Part shown: in pieces, positions 12,701-25,100 of the stretch
Layout: each line of letters starts with the position of its first letter
How positions within the stretch are numbered: the stretch's first letter is position 1
Origin: Apostichopus japonicus
Lineage: Eukaryota; Echinodermata; Holothuroidea; Aspidochirotida; Stichopodidae
Length of the DNA: 64,000 nucleotides
Reading direction: 5' to 3'
NCBI RefSeq assembly: GCF_037975245.1
Contig: NC_092569.1
Coordinates: 15,240,001-15,304,000, forward strand
Notes under the pieces: model-generated
What the model saw: the letters and a program-made list of their open reading frames with translations, nothing else
Database searches by the model: none
Told to the model about the DNA's origin: nothing
Position numbers and translations under genes: made by a program

Positions 12701-13159
12701 TAATTCAACACAATTCTATTTCCATTTAATTTAACGCACTTTACAGCATTTAAAATTATGCAAAATTGTCCATAAACATCCTTTCTATACTGTTTACTAT
12801 AGTTAAGACAATGCAAGAATCAAAGCAACCAGCCACTGCAGTCACTACTGAACCAACAGGCACGATTCTATGTATGTCCCGTAGCATAACACACGCAGTA
12901 CGTATATCATGTGATCATAGAAGAAATCACTTTAATTATGCTTAATGTGCACTTTGATTTAAATTACACCCTTTCTTTGACGTCGCACTTAGCATACCGC
13001 ATTCCGAAGACGGACGTTGCTACATAAAAATATCAAAAAAAAAAAAAAAAATCATGATATTTCAATGCTAAACTGCTCTTATCTCCACGTCTGTTAGCAT
13101 GTTTCAACTACTCCCATATTTATCTTTCTTTCATTATTTTGTATCCTCTATCTTTTCAG
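9719..13159. other. Block A-specific non-coding stretch
   Basis: AT-rich sequence with no match in block B. I see no gene, RNA gene or complete transposon in it. Exon 1 of FREP gene 1 would be expected in or beyond this stretch, but no ATG-led hydrophobic segment with a phase-1 donor was recognised. Confidence 0.5.
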
Positions 13160-13418
13160 GTGTTTCAACGTCGTACCGATAACTCTATTAGTTTTTATCA
13201 AAACTGGACTGCGTACAAAGAAGCGTTTGGTGCCAGCGAGAACTTATGGTTAGGAACGAAAAGCTTCATTACTTGACGAACCAGAGAAACTACAAGCTTC
13301 GCTTTGACATCAATACTTCTAATAGATCGGCTGAATATGCTAAATATCCAGTTTCGAATAGAATCTGAAAGCAACAACTACAAAGTGAATCAACTGGGCA
13401 GTCTCAGTGGGAATACAG
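13160..13418 (+). pseudogene. Inverted, frameshifted FREP FBG middle exon
   Basis: A plus-strand counterpart of the exon at 41,868-42,146, in the opposite orientation to all other FREP exons here. It starts after CTTTTCAG with VFQRRTDNSISFYQNW and has the expected donor ACAG|GTTTGT. Two single-base frameshifts break it: one near 13,258, where a base is missing just before the family's EKLHYLTNQ segment, and one near 13,347, before FRIESESNNY. The two shifts cancel, so the total length still gives phase 0-1. No partner exons were seen on this strand, so it is probably a dead fragment of another FREP gene. Confidence 0.8.
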
Positions 13419-13975
13419 GTTTGTTGCATTTTCGATATTTGCGGCTTGCCATCGATAATAGTTACAGTTAAAGTTACTAGATTGCTCACAATAAACTTCT
13501 TGAAAAAAATGGTCGTGACGGTTTCTTCACACCCTGATGTAAAATATTACCTAAAGACTGGATCAGAAACCCAGACAAAGAAGGTTCGGTGTAACAACCC
13601 CACCCCCCTTCCCCTCATTTCGCAACTATGCTCTATATAATAATTTTTGTATTAATCTTGCACAAAAATATGAGAAATAAATGTAACTTTGAATTGAAAT
13701 ACCATGTGCTGTTTATTTGTCCCTCTCTTAAATCATACTAATTAGTTGCAATTAGATATGTAGAAACCTTTTTAATTTCGCCAGTTCTGGTTTTATAATC
13801 TTGAAAGAACAAATAAGGTTTTGTTTCCAACGTGATTAAAGTCAGTGATCTCGAGATTTCTTTAAAAATCAATTGCAACTATCTCGTCCTATCAGGGCCG
13901 GTTACTTTAAAGAGACCGTAAAGTGTGAGATATTTATATAGCTCTTGTAACAATTTACTTCAATTTACTAAATTG

Positions 13976-15450
13976 GCTTTTGAAGACACAGAAAGACATT
14001 AGAAAACACTCGAAGACACTAAAAGACATTAGAAGACACGAAAAGACGTGTTTAGAAGGCACTCATTCCTCTATTAAAATTAATCGCATACAATCTCCCC
14101 TCTACACTAGTTTGAATTCAACCAATCAGTCAATAGCTAATATGTTTATTTATGAGCCGTTGCTTAAAGTAGATACATGTACAGCAATCCGAAAAATTTG
14201 GGTCGTTATCAAGGTGACATACTCCTATTAGAGTCTATATCAATCCGCCCGGATGTTCTCCTATCTCAGGAAAAAGTGCCAAAATGTAGTAGGAAAACAT
14301 CTTTTTCTGATACGTTATAAATCAGGATCTAGTTTCTTGTGGCTTGCATGTTGAAGAGCAATAGAGCATGAATGTAAACACATGTGGTGCAAAAATTGGG
14401 TCAATTGAGGCAACTTTATACCCGTTTAGGCCTCCCATACAGGAGCAGCGTATGAGTATTGTTTACTACTGAGTGAAGAGGTTTGTTACAAGACTAGTGA
14501 CGAAAACTTCAGGCTCGGATAGCAAAAAAACTGCTTGGTCATGATACGGAAAATTGATGGTGCCATGAAAGGCCAACTTGTCAGCTATCCAGCTAGTGAG
14601 AACTTCTATCTAGACTTAGAGACCACATTACTTTTGTGATTTAGTGTGTAAGTCAATGGGGCCTTTAATGGGCGTATGCTACCTGTAGTTCATATTGGTG
14701 TACTGGGTTGCTTCCGACGCAGGCAAAATGAAAATTATTTATCTCACTATTCAAAGACGTTCATAGAACTTAAATATTCATATTATGGGCGGGGTTTACT
14801 GCGACCCTAACGGAAAATATCTTCGAGAAATCAACGTTCAAAGTTTTTTACTTTTATTCCACCAATTGAAGTTAGATTTGAATAGATAAGCTAGTTATGT
14901 CGTTATGGCATCATGGGGTCATTGAGGTTGAGAAAATCATAGAAAAGGACGCAAAGAGCTTCTTTTGTTTTCTGATGTCTTGTAGTGTCTTCAGAAGTCG
15001 TCTGGTCTTCTAGTGTATTCGTGTGTACTGGTGTTTTCTTTAGTTTATTTGTGTCTCCTGACGTCTTCTGAGATCCTCTCAGCAGCTTCCGGTGTCTACT
15101 TCAGTCTTATCATGTCCACTGCGGTCTCCTGTGGCTGTTATAGGGTCTTCTTGGGTCTTGTAAGGTATTATATCGTCTTGTCAGTGGTGTTAACTGTCTT
15201 CGAATATCTGTTGAAGACCTCTAAGAGTCCTCTAATGTCTTCTAGAGCCTTCTCATGTTTTCTGATGTCTATGAGGTCTTCCATTGTCTTCTTCATAGGT
15301 CTTGTAAGGTCAACTAACGTCTTCTAGTGTATGCTGGACTCTTCTGACCTCTTTAAAGGTTTCTCGGTTCTGCTGGTGTCTTCTCTTGTTTTGTTCTGGT
15401 TTGTTCTAAGGTTCTTCGGAGACCTTCTGAGGGTCTTCTGAAGTATAAGT
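13976..15450. repeat. Foldback-like region: inverted degenerate minisatellite arrays (block A)
   Basis: The left arm (about 13,980-14,052) is built of AGACATTAGAAGACAC-type units. The right arm (about 14,975-15,450) is built of the complementary TCTTCTGATGTCTTCTAG-type units, much longer and degenerate. The interior of about 0.9 kb is non-coding. The same structure is in block B (51,505-52,945). Confidence 0.65.
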
Positions 15451-15540
15451 CTGAAGTCTACCATAATTTATTATGCGCGTTTGTGTGTACATCGTTATTT
15501 TATTAAAATATTCAGTTTTTGTGATATTTATCAACTTCAG

Positions 15541-15685
15541 ATTCGTGATTTTATGATGAAGATTTTATGATTTTATGATTACATTTTATGATTTTTAAGA
15601 TTAAGATTATTGGAGTTTTGATTTTAAGATTTAGATTTTATGATAAGCATTTTATGAATTAGATTTTAAGATTTCATGATGCAAA
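15541..15685. repeat. GATTTTATGATT low-complexity repeat
   Basis: Irregular copies of TTTTATGATT and TTTAAGATTTAGA; repeated in block B at about 53,042-53,170. Confidence 0.75.
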
Positions 15686-16205
15686 CGAACTGTCATTGTT
15701 GTCCCATCTCTTGACAACTGTAGCTTATTGTGCTTCTTGGTGACTGAATTCAGTAACAGTCTTAAATTAACCCATTTATCCGTGCTGTGATGGCACTGTA
15801 CCGGTATTGCAACGTTTCTGCTGAGACATCATCATAATGAACCTATGTTGCTCGATTACACAATCACGAGATCGAAACTAACTCAAGCCAAATGAAAGGT
15901 CATCAGTAATATCCCCAAAAACTCGTCTCACTTTAATAACAAGTAGTCTGTACACTCTTGCAATTGCCATACTATTCAGTAATATAGTTCAAGAGACACC
16001 ACAGAGGTCTGTATTGCCATGCGGTATTACTGTTACTGCCACCAATGGCATCTCGGTGGACAGTTATCCGCTGCCGATATCATAAGAGCCGACGAGAGCC
16101 AGGAAAATTGTGTCTTCATTTTCTTCCGTCTATGTTATGTGAATGAAAAAATAATAAAAATTAATATTTCATCCCATATTTCCCCGTGCCGCCTAACTGA
16201 CCGCA

Positions 16206-16309
16206 GGTCACCAAGGATTGCATCTACCTGACCCCTAATCTTCTCGAAAAGCCAAGATATCGCTTCATCTTGTCGGACCTGGTGGTGTATATTTCGCGGC
16301 TAGGTAATA
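16206..16309 (+). other. Possible exon relic, conserved in both blocks
   Basis: After a CCGCAG acceptor-like site there is an open segment of about 34 codons (VTKDCIYLTPNLLEKP, then RYRFILSDLVVYISRL) followed by GGTAATA. Block B (about 53,690-53,793) keeps the frame with several changes, but the GT of the donor-like site is GG. No family recognised; could equally be chance. Confidence 0.2.
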
Positions 16310-16540
16310 CCTCTTTATTGCAGCTTTTACATAATATTATCCATTTATCTGAACATTTTCCTGAAAATTATCAACCTATAAGTGTAGAGATCTTCATTTC
16401 TTCATTTTATCTTCATGGCTCTTATAAGCTGCCGTAATTTTATGTGTGCTCGTCGTGAGTCTAAGTAGTTTTCTGTTATATGTAAATAACGGCGACGAGT
16501 ACTATAGATTCATTCATTACCATTCAGAAAGGAAATATAC

Positions 16541-17110
16541 AGAAGCCTAGAAAAACCAAACCAAGCTTACGACTTATGTACACGGGAACCAACCATCCTG
16601 ACAGAACTTGAAAAATCAAATATAATAAATCAGTACAAAACGGTGTTAACCCGTACACAAAATTATGTGGAGGCGCGGTCTTTTTCAAGTAATGCAGTAT
16701 TTTCAAGATGGTATTATAACTTTCAAAAATGGTAATTTTTGTATGTCATATCAAAATTGAACGTCTCCCATATTACTCATCTAACTAGTGCGGGTGTTTC
16801 GAATCACAATCAACAAAATCTGCTAGCAAATCTCGGTGCTATCTTAAACATTACATCCCATATAAATAACTTATTCCGTGGAGTGTCCTGTGCATGAGAA
16901 AAAAAAAAACGGTAAAATCTCCGAATCGGTTTACCACTCATCTGAAGACATCTGAAAACTTTCAGCGAATGCAAACCTCTGCATGCAGCTAGTCTTATCT
17001 CCCTCTCACGGAAACAAGAGCATGCATCACACCAGTTCTTCTTTCAAACCAAACTTAAATGTTACCTGTTTAAAATTGCTTTTTCAACTGTTATTACTCT
17101 TCTCTTTTTC
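16541..17110 (+). pseudogene. Degenerate LINE fragment (block A copy)
   Basis: Scattered frames end in a non-LTR RT thumb-like signature, NLGAI followed by LNITSHINN, recognisable despite stops and deletions. Block B has a longer version (54,010-54,705) with about 100 bp lost here. Remnant only. Confidence 0.5.
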
Positions 17111-17159
17111 TCTTACTTGTTAAGAGCATTTAAATGTTTTTTTTTAAATTTATGTGCTA

Positions 17160-17360
17160 AATAACAACTGTATTATTATTGTTGCAGCTGTTATTATTAT
17201 TGTTATAAGTATCATTGTTATTATTCTTACTATTATTATTGTTATTATTAACGTTATAATATTATTGTTATTGTTATTTTTTATTATATTGTTAATATTA
17301 ATATTATATTATGGTTATTATATTTTTATTTTTATTATACTTATTATTATAAGTAGTAGT
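17160..17360. repeat. ATT-type trinucleotide-rich tract
   Basis: TTATTATTATTG and AGTAGTAGT repeats; the CACTA-like element is inserted at its right edge. Block B continues the same tract uninterrupted to about 54,965. Confidence 0.85.
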
Positions 17361-17361
17361 A

Positions 17362-17390
17362 CACTGTTAAAAATTTCTGTAAATTTACAG
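17362..17390 (+). repeat. CACTA-like element, left terminal inverted repeat
   Basis: CACTGTTAAAAATTTCTGT followed by AAATTTACAG; pairs with the right end at 28,403-28,433. Confidence 0.8.
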
Positions 17391-17429
17391 TTAATTCCTG
17401 TCGATTTTTACAGAAAAAGCCGGTTTTCT

Positions 17430-17755
17430 ATATTTACATGTAAACGTCTGTTATTTTAACAGACGTTTTCTGTACAGCAAGTGGTTTACACAAAATTGTA
17501 GTATTTTTCCCTCCAAAGAAAATTTACAGGAAAATCCTGTAAAATTTTCCAGAATATGTCAGTTTTTAATATTTACATGTAAAATTCTGTGATTTTTACA
17601 GACGTTTTATGTTACAGCAAGTGGTTTACAAAAAATTGTAGTATTTTTCCCTCCAATGAAAATTTACAGGATAATTCTGTAAAATTTTCCAGAATATGTC
17701 AGTTACATGTAAACTTATGTGATTTTTACAGACGTTATATGTGTCATGTACTTTA
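17430..17755 (+). repeat. Left subterminal repeat array
   Basis: About 2.3 copies of a unit of roughly 130-140 bp. Each contains TTTACATGTAAA, TTTTACAGACGTT and AGTGGTTTACA, then TTTTTCCCTCCAA. Short CTGTAAA/TTTACAG motifs recur in both orientations, as in the subterminal transposase-binding arrays of CACTA elements. Confidence 0.75.
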
Positions 17756-18519
17756 CAGAATAAGTTTTTTTTTTTTTTTTTTTTGCAATCTAATGCATGT
17801 AAATTGGAATTTGAAGAGTGTTATACGAAAATATACTTGAAGGTGGAACACGTTACCAATATACAATGGTATACAACAAAATCCATTGTGCAGTAACATT
17901 ACCGTTTGGCAAAGAAAAGAATGAAATCCAACCATGAAGCTATTACCGATAGCTCCATGATTCAACCCACAATTACCAGTTAACTTTGTCCCTACAGTCG
18001 TTTTCTGCCTTAGTGTTACATTTGAGCAACAACCCCCAACCCCGTGAGGCTCATCAATGACCCTTAATTATCCAGCGAACGAAACCAATGTGAAAGGTAA
18101 CTTTGAAGGGTCTGTAGGTCAAATATGTGAAATCTAACCATTTAGAGTTTTAGAAACGAATTATTTGTAAATGCCTAACGTGTTAACTAATGAAAACATA
18201 ATTTTACAACAGATGGTACTGTTCCAATTGGTTTACCGTTTGTTTAAGGAGTATACAACTTCCGAAATCCTATCAAAACAATAACTGCTGTGAGCTGCCA
18301 AGAATACAATGCCCAGCCTTCAAGATGTAGTCTAATTTATTGTTATTTTATGTTAACTTGTATTGTCAGTAAAACATGAACCGATGACAATTCCGTGTGC
18401 TCAATGTACGATCACTGGGTCACACACATGCAGCTATTTATAGCTAAATGGGTCACCGAACGTATCAAAATGTTGTTAAATATGTCTAGTACAGTAAATG
18501 TCATTTCATTCATCTGAAC

Positions 18520-18932
18520 CGCCCCCCCCCCTTCAACCCCTCCTCCCATTCGACCCAGCCGGTCTAACTCGATGATTGGCGTCAACGTGTCTGTAACAGC
18601 TACGACGTCTCGCGCACAGGCGGGAATTCTTTTGATACATTCTGGGCGGCTGCCGTTGGCTTTCCCGGAAAACTTGGCTACAGTCCAGCATGCAGTCACA
18701 TGACCCAAGTTGGCGCGCGATGTCAGAACGTCCAGTACATGCTGCGCTGTTCTGTACATTATGATTGATCGCATCTCGCATTAACGTACGTATGAAGTGT
18801 ATAGATTGCACAATACAATACTACAGCGCTTCAAAGTACGTCTACACGAGAGGAAAACAACTGCCGTTGCTGTCCAGTAGGCTACGCACATTTCCACACC
18901 AGAACAGGACTTCATTGAGTACTTCGTCAGAC
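18520..18932 (+). promoter_or_regulatory. Putative transposase promoter and untranslated leader exon
   Basis: The stretch is richer in G+C and CpG than its surroundings. It ends in a donor CAGAC|GTGAGT at 18,932. A matching acceptor GAAGCAG lies at 19,422, seven bases before the transposase ATG. This suggests a non-coding first exon and a leader intron of about 490 bp. Inferred from sequence only. Confidence 0.4.
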
Positions 18933-19429
18933 GTGAGTGGTAAATTTATTTTAACCATATGCCACATTTGCATTATCATAATCAACAAAACAACTTTGAA
19001 AGCCTGTCATAACAAAAAGTTAGTTTATATTTTAGTTCTTACCGTAGGGCCTAGCCTAGTACTACCGTTAGTTTGCCTATATAACGTAGACCAGACGAAC
19101 GATAATTAAGAGTTAGACTATCACTATAGTAACACTGGCGCTGTATTAGACTACCTATCGTCACCCTACCGTGCATTTTGATATGTGCGTGTGAAGCTTA
19201 GCCTTGCTTCATGTTGTTTAGGTTAATATGATTTAAGGGTGGGTACATTGTAACTTGTAAGTTAATTGGTGCTGGTAGCCTGCATACATGGATGATATTG
19301 GCTCTCATCTGGCATGTAATATGCAGTCTTTAGATTAGCCAAGGTTAATTAGACTTTTAGAACATGGCTGAATTTGAAAAGGCATAATTCATGTCTCTTT
19401 CAAATTATCAATAGTGAAGCAGGGCAGAA

Positions 19430-22117
19430 ATGTACACCTGTAAAATATGCAATACACTAACAGCTACTATCCGTGGCTATGTTGATCATGTGAGTTCCCA
19501 TAGGAATATACCTCGAGTGAGATTTCCATGTTGTTTTGTTAATTGTGGCTATACCCTATCAACTTTTGCTGCAATGAAGATTCATGTGACTAGGTATCAC
19601 CGCCATATTCAAAAGCAAACAGCAGTTGCAGCAAAACTTCAGTCAGTTAACCTGTCATTGATTTGTATGTATGAAATCTGTCAAAAAGAACTCACAGATC
19701 TGTCCTCATATTTGGCACACTTAAAAGCACATATTAGAAAAGGACAAGTTGTATCTTGTCCATATAAGAAGTGCAAAAGAGATTTTTCAAAAACCAGTTC
19801 ATTTACAGCGCATTTGTCACGTCACAGAAACTGGTGAGCTGTAAACATTTTGGATAAATACAAACTTTCTACTCGTGATCATTGCTCTTTGGATCAAGAT
19901 ATACCTCTAGACACTAACTGCTTTGATGTGTCTACAGAGACTGATAGATTTGTCATTGAAAATGACATAAGCTGTGATTTCGAAAACAGTAACAATTGCC
20001 AAGGTAGGGTGCAAGAAACAGGTCAGTCTAGGCTTCAATTTCAACAAAATTTTGCCTTGTTTCTTCTGAAACTTCAGGCAAAACAACTTGTTCCATCACA
20101 AACAATTCAAATGATTGTTGAGGAGCTTCAAACTATTCACAGTTTATGTCAACAAGATCAGGTTTTGAAAATTACTCAAAAATTGAGAGATGAGGGTTTA
20201 GCAGAAGAACGTATCAAATGTGTAGCCGATTATATGAATGAGATAGATGCATGGATTGCTATAGTTGTAAAGGAAAACTCAGGCGCAGCACTGTAGAAAA
20301 GAGTAATTTACTATAAATCAGCATTCAAGTTTGTTGCTCCAATTGCAATATCACTAGGGAGAGATTCAGCACAAAAAATGCAATACTATCATTACATTCC
20401 AATCAAGGAGAGCATTCAATTGCTCCTTTCGGATGATTTTGTGTTGGGACAATGTCAAAGTAGGCATCACAGTGAAGACTCATCTGTTCTTACTGACATA
20501 GTGGATGATACAGTTTTTAAAAAAAATAGTTTGTTTCAAAGTTGTGAAAGATCTTTGTCCATCATTCTCTATGAAGACTCATTTGAAATTGTAAACCCAC
20601 TTGGGTCGGCAAGAATAAAACACAAAATACTAGCAATGTACTTTACACTTGGAAACACCCAACCTGAGTACAGATCTGTTGTTGATGCAATGCAGCTTGT
20701 GTTTTTTTGTAAAGAAGTTGATTTTAAGGTCTTTGGGCAGCAGAAGGTTTTTGAGAGAGTGATAAATGATTTGAAAACATTAGAGGAAGTTGGAATAGAA
20801 ACAAGTGACGGGGTGGTCTGGAAAGGTGCGCTGTCTTGTATATTAGGGGATAATTTAGGTTCCCATTGTGTTGGGGTTTCATTGAGAGTTTTTCAGGAAC
20901 TAACATGTGCCGCTACTGTTTAATAACTTCACATGACTTTAAATGTAACGCACCATATGCTGTTGGGAAGCCTAGAACCAAGGAGGAGTATGATTCTTGC
21001 ATTGCACACCTTGAAGATCATGAAGAAAATCATCATCAAGGAATTAAATTTAATTCATGTTTTAATTCTTTGAGGTATTTTCATGTGTGTGCACCTGGTT
21101 TGCCACCATGCCTGGGGCACGACTTGTTTGAAGGAGTTGTTGATTACAATGTAGCCATGTTTATTCAATACTGGATTAAACAAAAACATTGGTTCACATA
21201 TGCAGATTTGAATATAATGTTGGTACAGTTTAAATTTCAAGGACGCGATGGTACAGTTTAAATTTCAAGGACGCGATGCAAACAATAAACCTGCATTTGT
21301 AAATTTATCAGGTAACCGCTTAGGTGGTCAAGCCGTTGAAAACTGGAACCTTTTGAGACTTCTTCCAATTATTTTGAGTGCATATGTTAAAGATCATAAT
21401 GACCTTGTATGGAGACTCTTTCTTCTTTTACGAGAAGTTGTTGAGTATGTGTGTTCTCCAAAGATTTCACATGAGCAACTTGCATATTTAAGGGTGATAA
21501 TGGAGGAATACTTGACTGAGAGAAAACAACTCTTTGCTGATACTCCCTTCAGACCAAAACATCATTTCCTGAGCCACTATCCAGATTTAATTATTAAGTT
21601 TGGACCATTAATGAGAGTGTGGACTCTATGCTTCGAAAGTAAGCACTCCTATTTCAAACGTTGTGCCAGATCTGCACAAAATTTCATCAATGTTACACAG
21701 TCTTTAGCAAATCAACACCAGTACTTTCAAGCTTATAACAGCTCAGGGAAAATATATCCTGATAGATTGGTTATTGAAAATGCCACATCCCTCAATATAG
21801 AATGCTTCATGCCTGAAATAAAGCATGCTTTGCAGGCAGCAAATGCAAAGTTTGATGATTCTGTTATCAGTGACAGAGTTAAGATGTTTGGCACTTCTTA
21901 CCAGAAGGGTTTCTTTGTAATATGTCAGTGTTCTGATACATGCTTTTCAAGTCTTAAATTGGGTTGCATTTTGTTTGCAGTTGTTGAAAGCCAAAAAGAA
22001 CTATGTTTGAGTGCAAGCTCAATTATGGAACAACTAGGAGTATATAATGGGCCTTACAAAGAAACTTATAGTAAGCAAATGTGGCATATGAATTATTCTG
22101 AATTGAGAAGGAACTAA
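19430..22117 (+). pseudogene. CACTA-like transposase with four N-terminal C2H2 fingers, disrupted
   Basis: Starts MYTCKICNTL. Four C2H2 fingers come first (C-X2/4-C-X12-H-X3/4-H, about residues 4-135), presumably for binding the element ends. Further on are blocks that parallel the plant Transposase_21 domain: LYEDSFEIVNPLGSARIKHK; GDNLGSH followed by a CRYC motif; GHDLFEGVVDYN; then FESKHSYFKRCARSAQNF. The likely catalytic acids are the Asp of YEDSFE, the Asp of GDNLG and the Glu of LFEGV (inference). Similar proteins occur as uncharacterised genes in many fish and invertebrates. Lesions: TGA at 19,835, TAG at 20,294, a one-base frameshift near 20,875 and a 28-bp tandem duplication (21,222-21,277). 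Otherwise well conserved over about 890 codons, so inactivation looks fairly recent. Confidence 0.8.
21222..21277 (+). repeat. 28-bp tandem duplication inside the transposase gene
   Basis: GGTACAGTTTAAATTTCAAG plus GACGCGAT occurs twice in direct succession. The extra 28 bases shift the frame and create a stop. Confidence 0.93.
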
Positions 22118-22160
22118 AACCTTCACTTCCATTACTCAGGTCTGAGGTTCTCTTGTTAAA

Positions 22161-25100
22161 ATGAGCGTGTCAGAACAATCAGATGATACAATTTGTCTTG
22201 AAGATTTTGCTTTATCCATAATGCAGCATCTTCCTTCACTGCCACTTGAAATGGTGGACAAAGTAGTTGAACAGCTCCTGGCTGCTGGTGTGGAAAGTGT
22301 GTGCGATCTCAAGCTGATCACTGATGAGGACCTTTCCAGTGTACTGAAGCCAATACAGAGGAGAAAGCTGTTAATAGCATGGGCAAACAAGGCAGGTAAG
22401 CAGAAATATAATTGCACTTTCTAAATATGATTATCCTCCTTTTTTTGAGGAATGGAGAGGTGAAAGGGGAGGTTAAGAAGTAAGTTACAAGAGGAGATGG
22501 AAACATTTCTAAATAGTAAGTACATGTGATACACAGAAGTTTCTCTTATTGTCTAAGACAGTTGCTGGTACCACAAATTGAATAAGGAAACTGGTCTCAT
22601 AGTACATCATTAGCATTTTTGTAATTCTCTAAAGAAAATTTTCTGGGTTAATTATTAGTATTATACATTAGATTTGAACTTTTTTTTAAGCAGTTTTCAA
22701 GTAGTGAGCAAATAGAAAACACCAGGTCAAACTAATGAAATGATACACCACATATCCAAACTAAAATATTTATCAACAAGAAAAGAGGAAACCCTTCTTT
22801 TCAATTCAAATTAAACATAGAACGTACGTTCTATGTTGTTTGTAGAGTATGTTGAAGTTCATATGAGAGTATGACAAGGCTAAAGGTCACCTTGAAAAAC
22901 AACCACTATGGGTTAGTATGGGGTACAGTACCTCTACTCTGGGATCATACTTGGCCCCCACTTTGGGGTCCAAATAAGCGGGCACTACGCAAACGTCTGC
23001 AGTGACCAAATATCGCCATGGACTCAACAATTTGATATGTATGAGTGTTACTTTGCCCCAAAAACACTTGTATACCAATAATCAACAAAAATTGCCCCAA
23101 TAATTTCACACTTTGGCTATACTGATTGAAAGATGCAGGGAACTGTGGCAATGGCTTGCTTTCCATACAGTATAAGAATACACCTCAACAACTTAACAAA
23201 CTATGAAGCACGCCTTGTCCGATGCTTATGCACAAGGTCCATATGGCATACGGTACGGTGTGTACATGTGTACAAAGCCATTGCCTACGTCAACAAACAA
23301 GCAGCGACTTAACCGAAACAGACCTGTCAGAGAATGCCCCTGTTGCCAATTGAAGATATGCTTGATTCGATAGATTGAGAGCTTGAGTGCTGCCCCTGTT
23401 TATTGTGTATATTATGTTATTTTATTGTGTTTATTGTGTTCTGTGAGTGTCCAAAAAACTAGTACCTTAATGCAATATATGTCTGTTATCAGGAAATAAT
23501 TTATCAAGGTTGTTTATTCATTTCATATCATCTACTTTCATTGATGTGACATATTTTCATTCTTAAAGAAAAGTTGCTTGGATCAGCATCTTCACAATCA
23601 TCTGAACCCGACTCTGTGGCCAGTTCACCAGGATGCAGCTGGGTGCCCAGTTCAGCAGGATCAAGTCCAGCAGTGGTAATTGCAGATTGGGCAGAGTCAT
23701 TTAAAGTTGATTGGGATAAAATGCCTAAAAGCCTCACAAAATCACTCCAGAAGAAACAGAGACCCACTCCCAAAGATCGGCGTGAAATGATCAGAATATT
23801 ATGCAATGACATATATAATGAAAGTTGAGTCAAGTCCAGGACGAAAGCACCTTTCTATTATTGCACAGAAGATCGTTCGTGAGTTTCCAGAACCCTTTAA
23901 AGATGACATTGAAGGACTTGTTGTTGGTAGTGGATATGCATCCCTTCTTACACAGTTGGAAAACCGTATGAGCAATCTCAATAGAGGCAAATTTCACCTA
24001 AATGTTGGTTACCCCCTGTTTGTAGAGGGTGAACAGAATGAAGCACTAACAAACAAGCGTAAACTCAGCACCTCATATGGCTGCAAAAACTGGCAACCAG
24101 AGGACCTACCTGAAGGGGAGGATTGAGACACGCAGAGAAAAAAGACAGATGACTTAAAGGTGATGCATGAACTTAACATATGGGATGACAATGAGTTTGT
24201 TTTCAACAATTTTAATGTTCCTACATTTACATTATGTTCAGGAAACCAGTACTGTGCAGAATATTACTAAGGATCTGAAGTCAACATTCCCATGCATCAT
24301 TATTCAAGGTGAGAAGCATTTGGAGGATTTTGCTCTAATATGCATTTCCTCCAGTACATATACACTGCTCTTTTTCCCCTTTTTGGTTTGGATGATAGTT
24401 GTAACCTTTGAAATTTGTGATGGTGAGTATTTGTGCGTGTGTATGTATTTTACTGATGCCTACCTTGTAAACACAATTTCTCATGAAAGGAAGCTTAGAT
24501 AGATTTCATAGTTGGCATGTGGGTGTACCCGATAGAGTACAAGAAGCCTATTGTTTTTGGCAAAGGTCAAAGATCATTTGGGGTCAACAGAGGTGAAACT
24601 GTGAATACTTTGTAAACATGATATCTCAAGAAGGGAATCTTGGACAGATCTCATGTGGTATGTAGGTGTGGTCACTTGAATCAACAGTGGTCAAAATTTG
24701 AGAATCTTTGATTAAAGAAACCTAGGAAGTTATATGTTGGCAAGTGTGTCAATGACACCTCATAGTGCACTATCACCTGTGGAAGACAAAGTCATGGGTC
24801 AATCTGAGATTTAACTGGGAAAACTCTGTTACAGCATCAATTCAGCATGTATGTGTGCATTTGATGCTCAGCATGTAACATGAAACTCAAGAACTATAGC
24901 CCATTTTTGACTTCATATGTGGTAAAAACATTTTGGTTGACCATTGCAACATTTTCAATGTCATTTTTGTGTTGCTGATCTAGGGTGCCTCAGTAAATCG
25001 ATATATCAGATAAACCGTTTTTTCTTTCATATCCACACCGACAAAAATGAAATCTGCCATCAACGAATATATCGAAATACATCCGAAGCAAACCTTGAAT

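Noticed and set aside
17154-17459. Frame of Ile, Val and Leu resembling a membrane protein
   Set aside because: It is the translation of an ATT-type repeat tract and crosses the transposon end.
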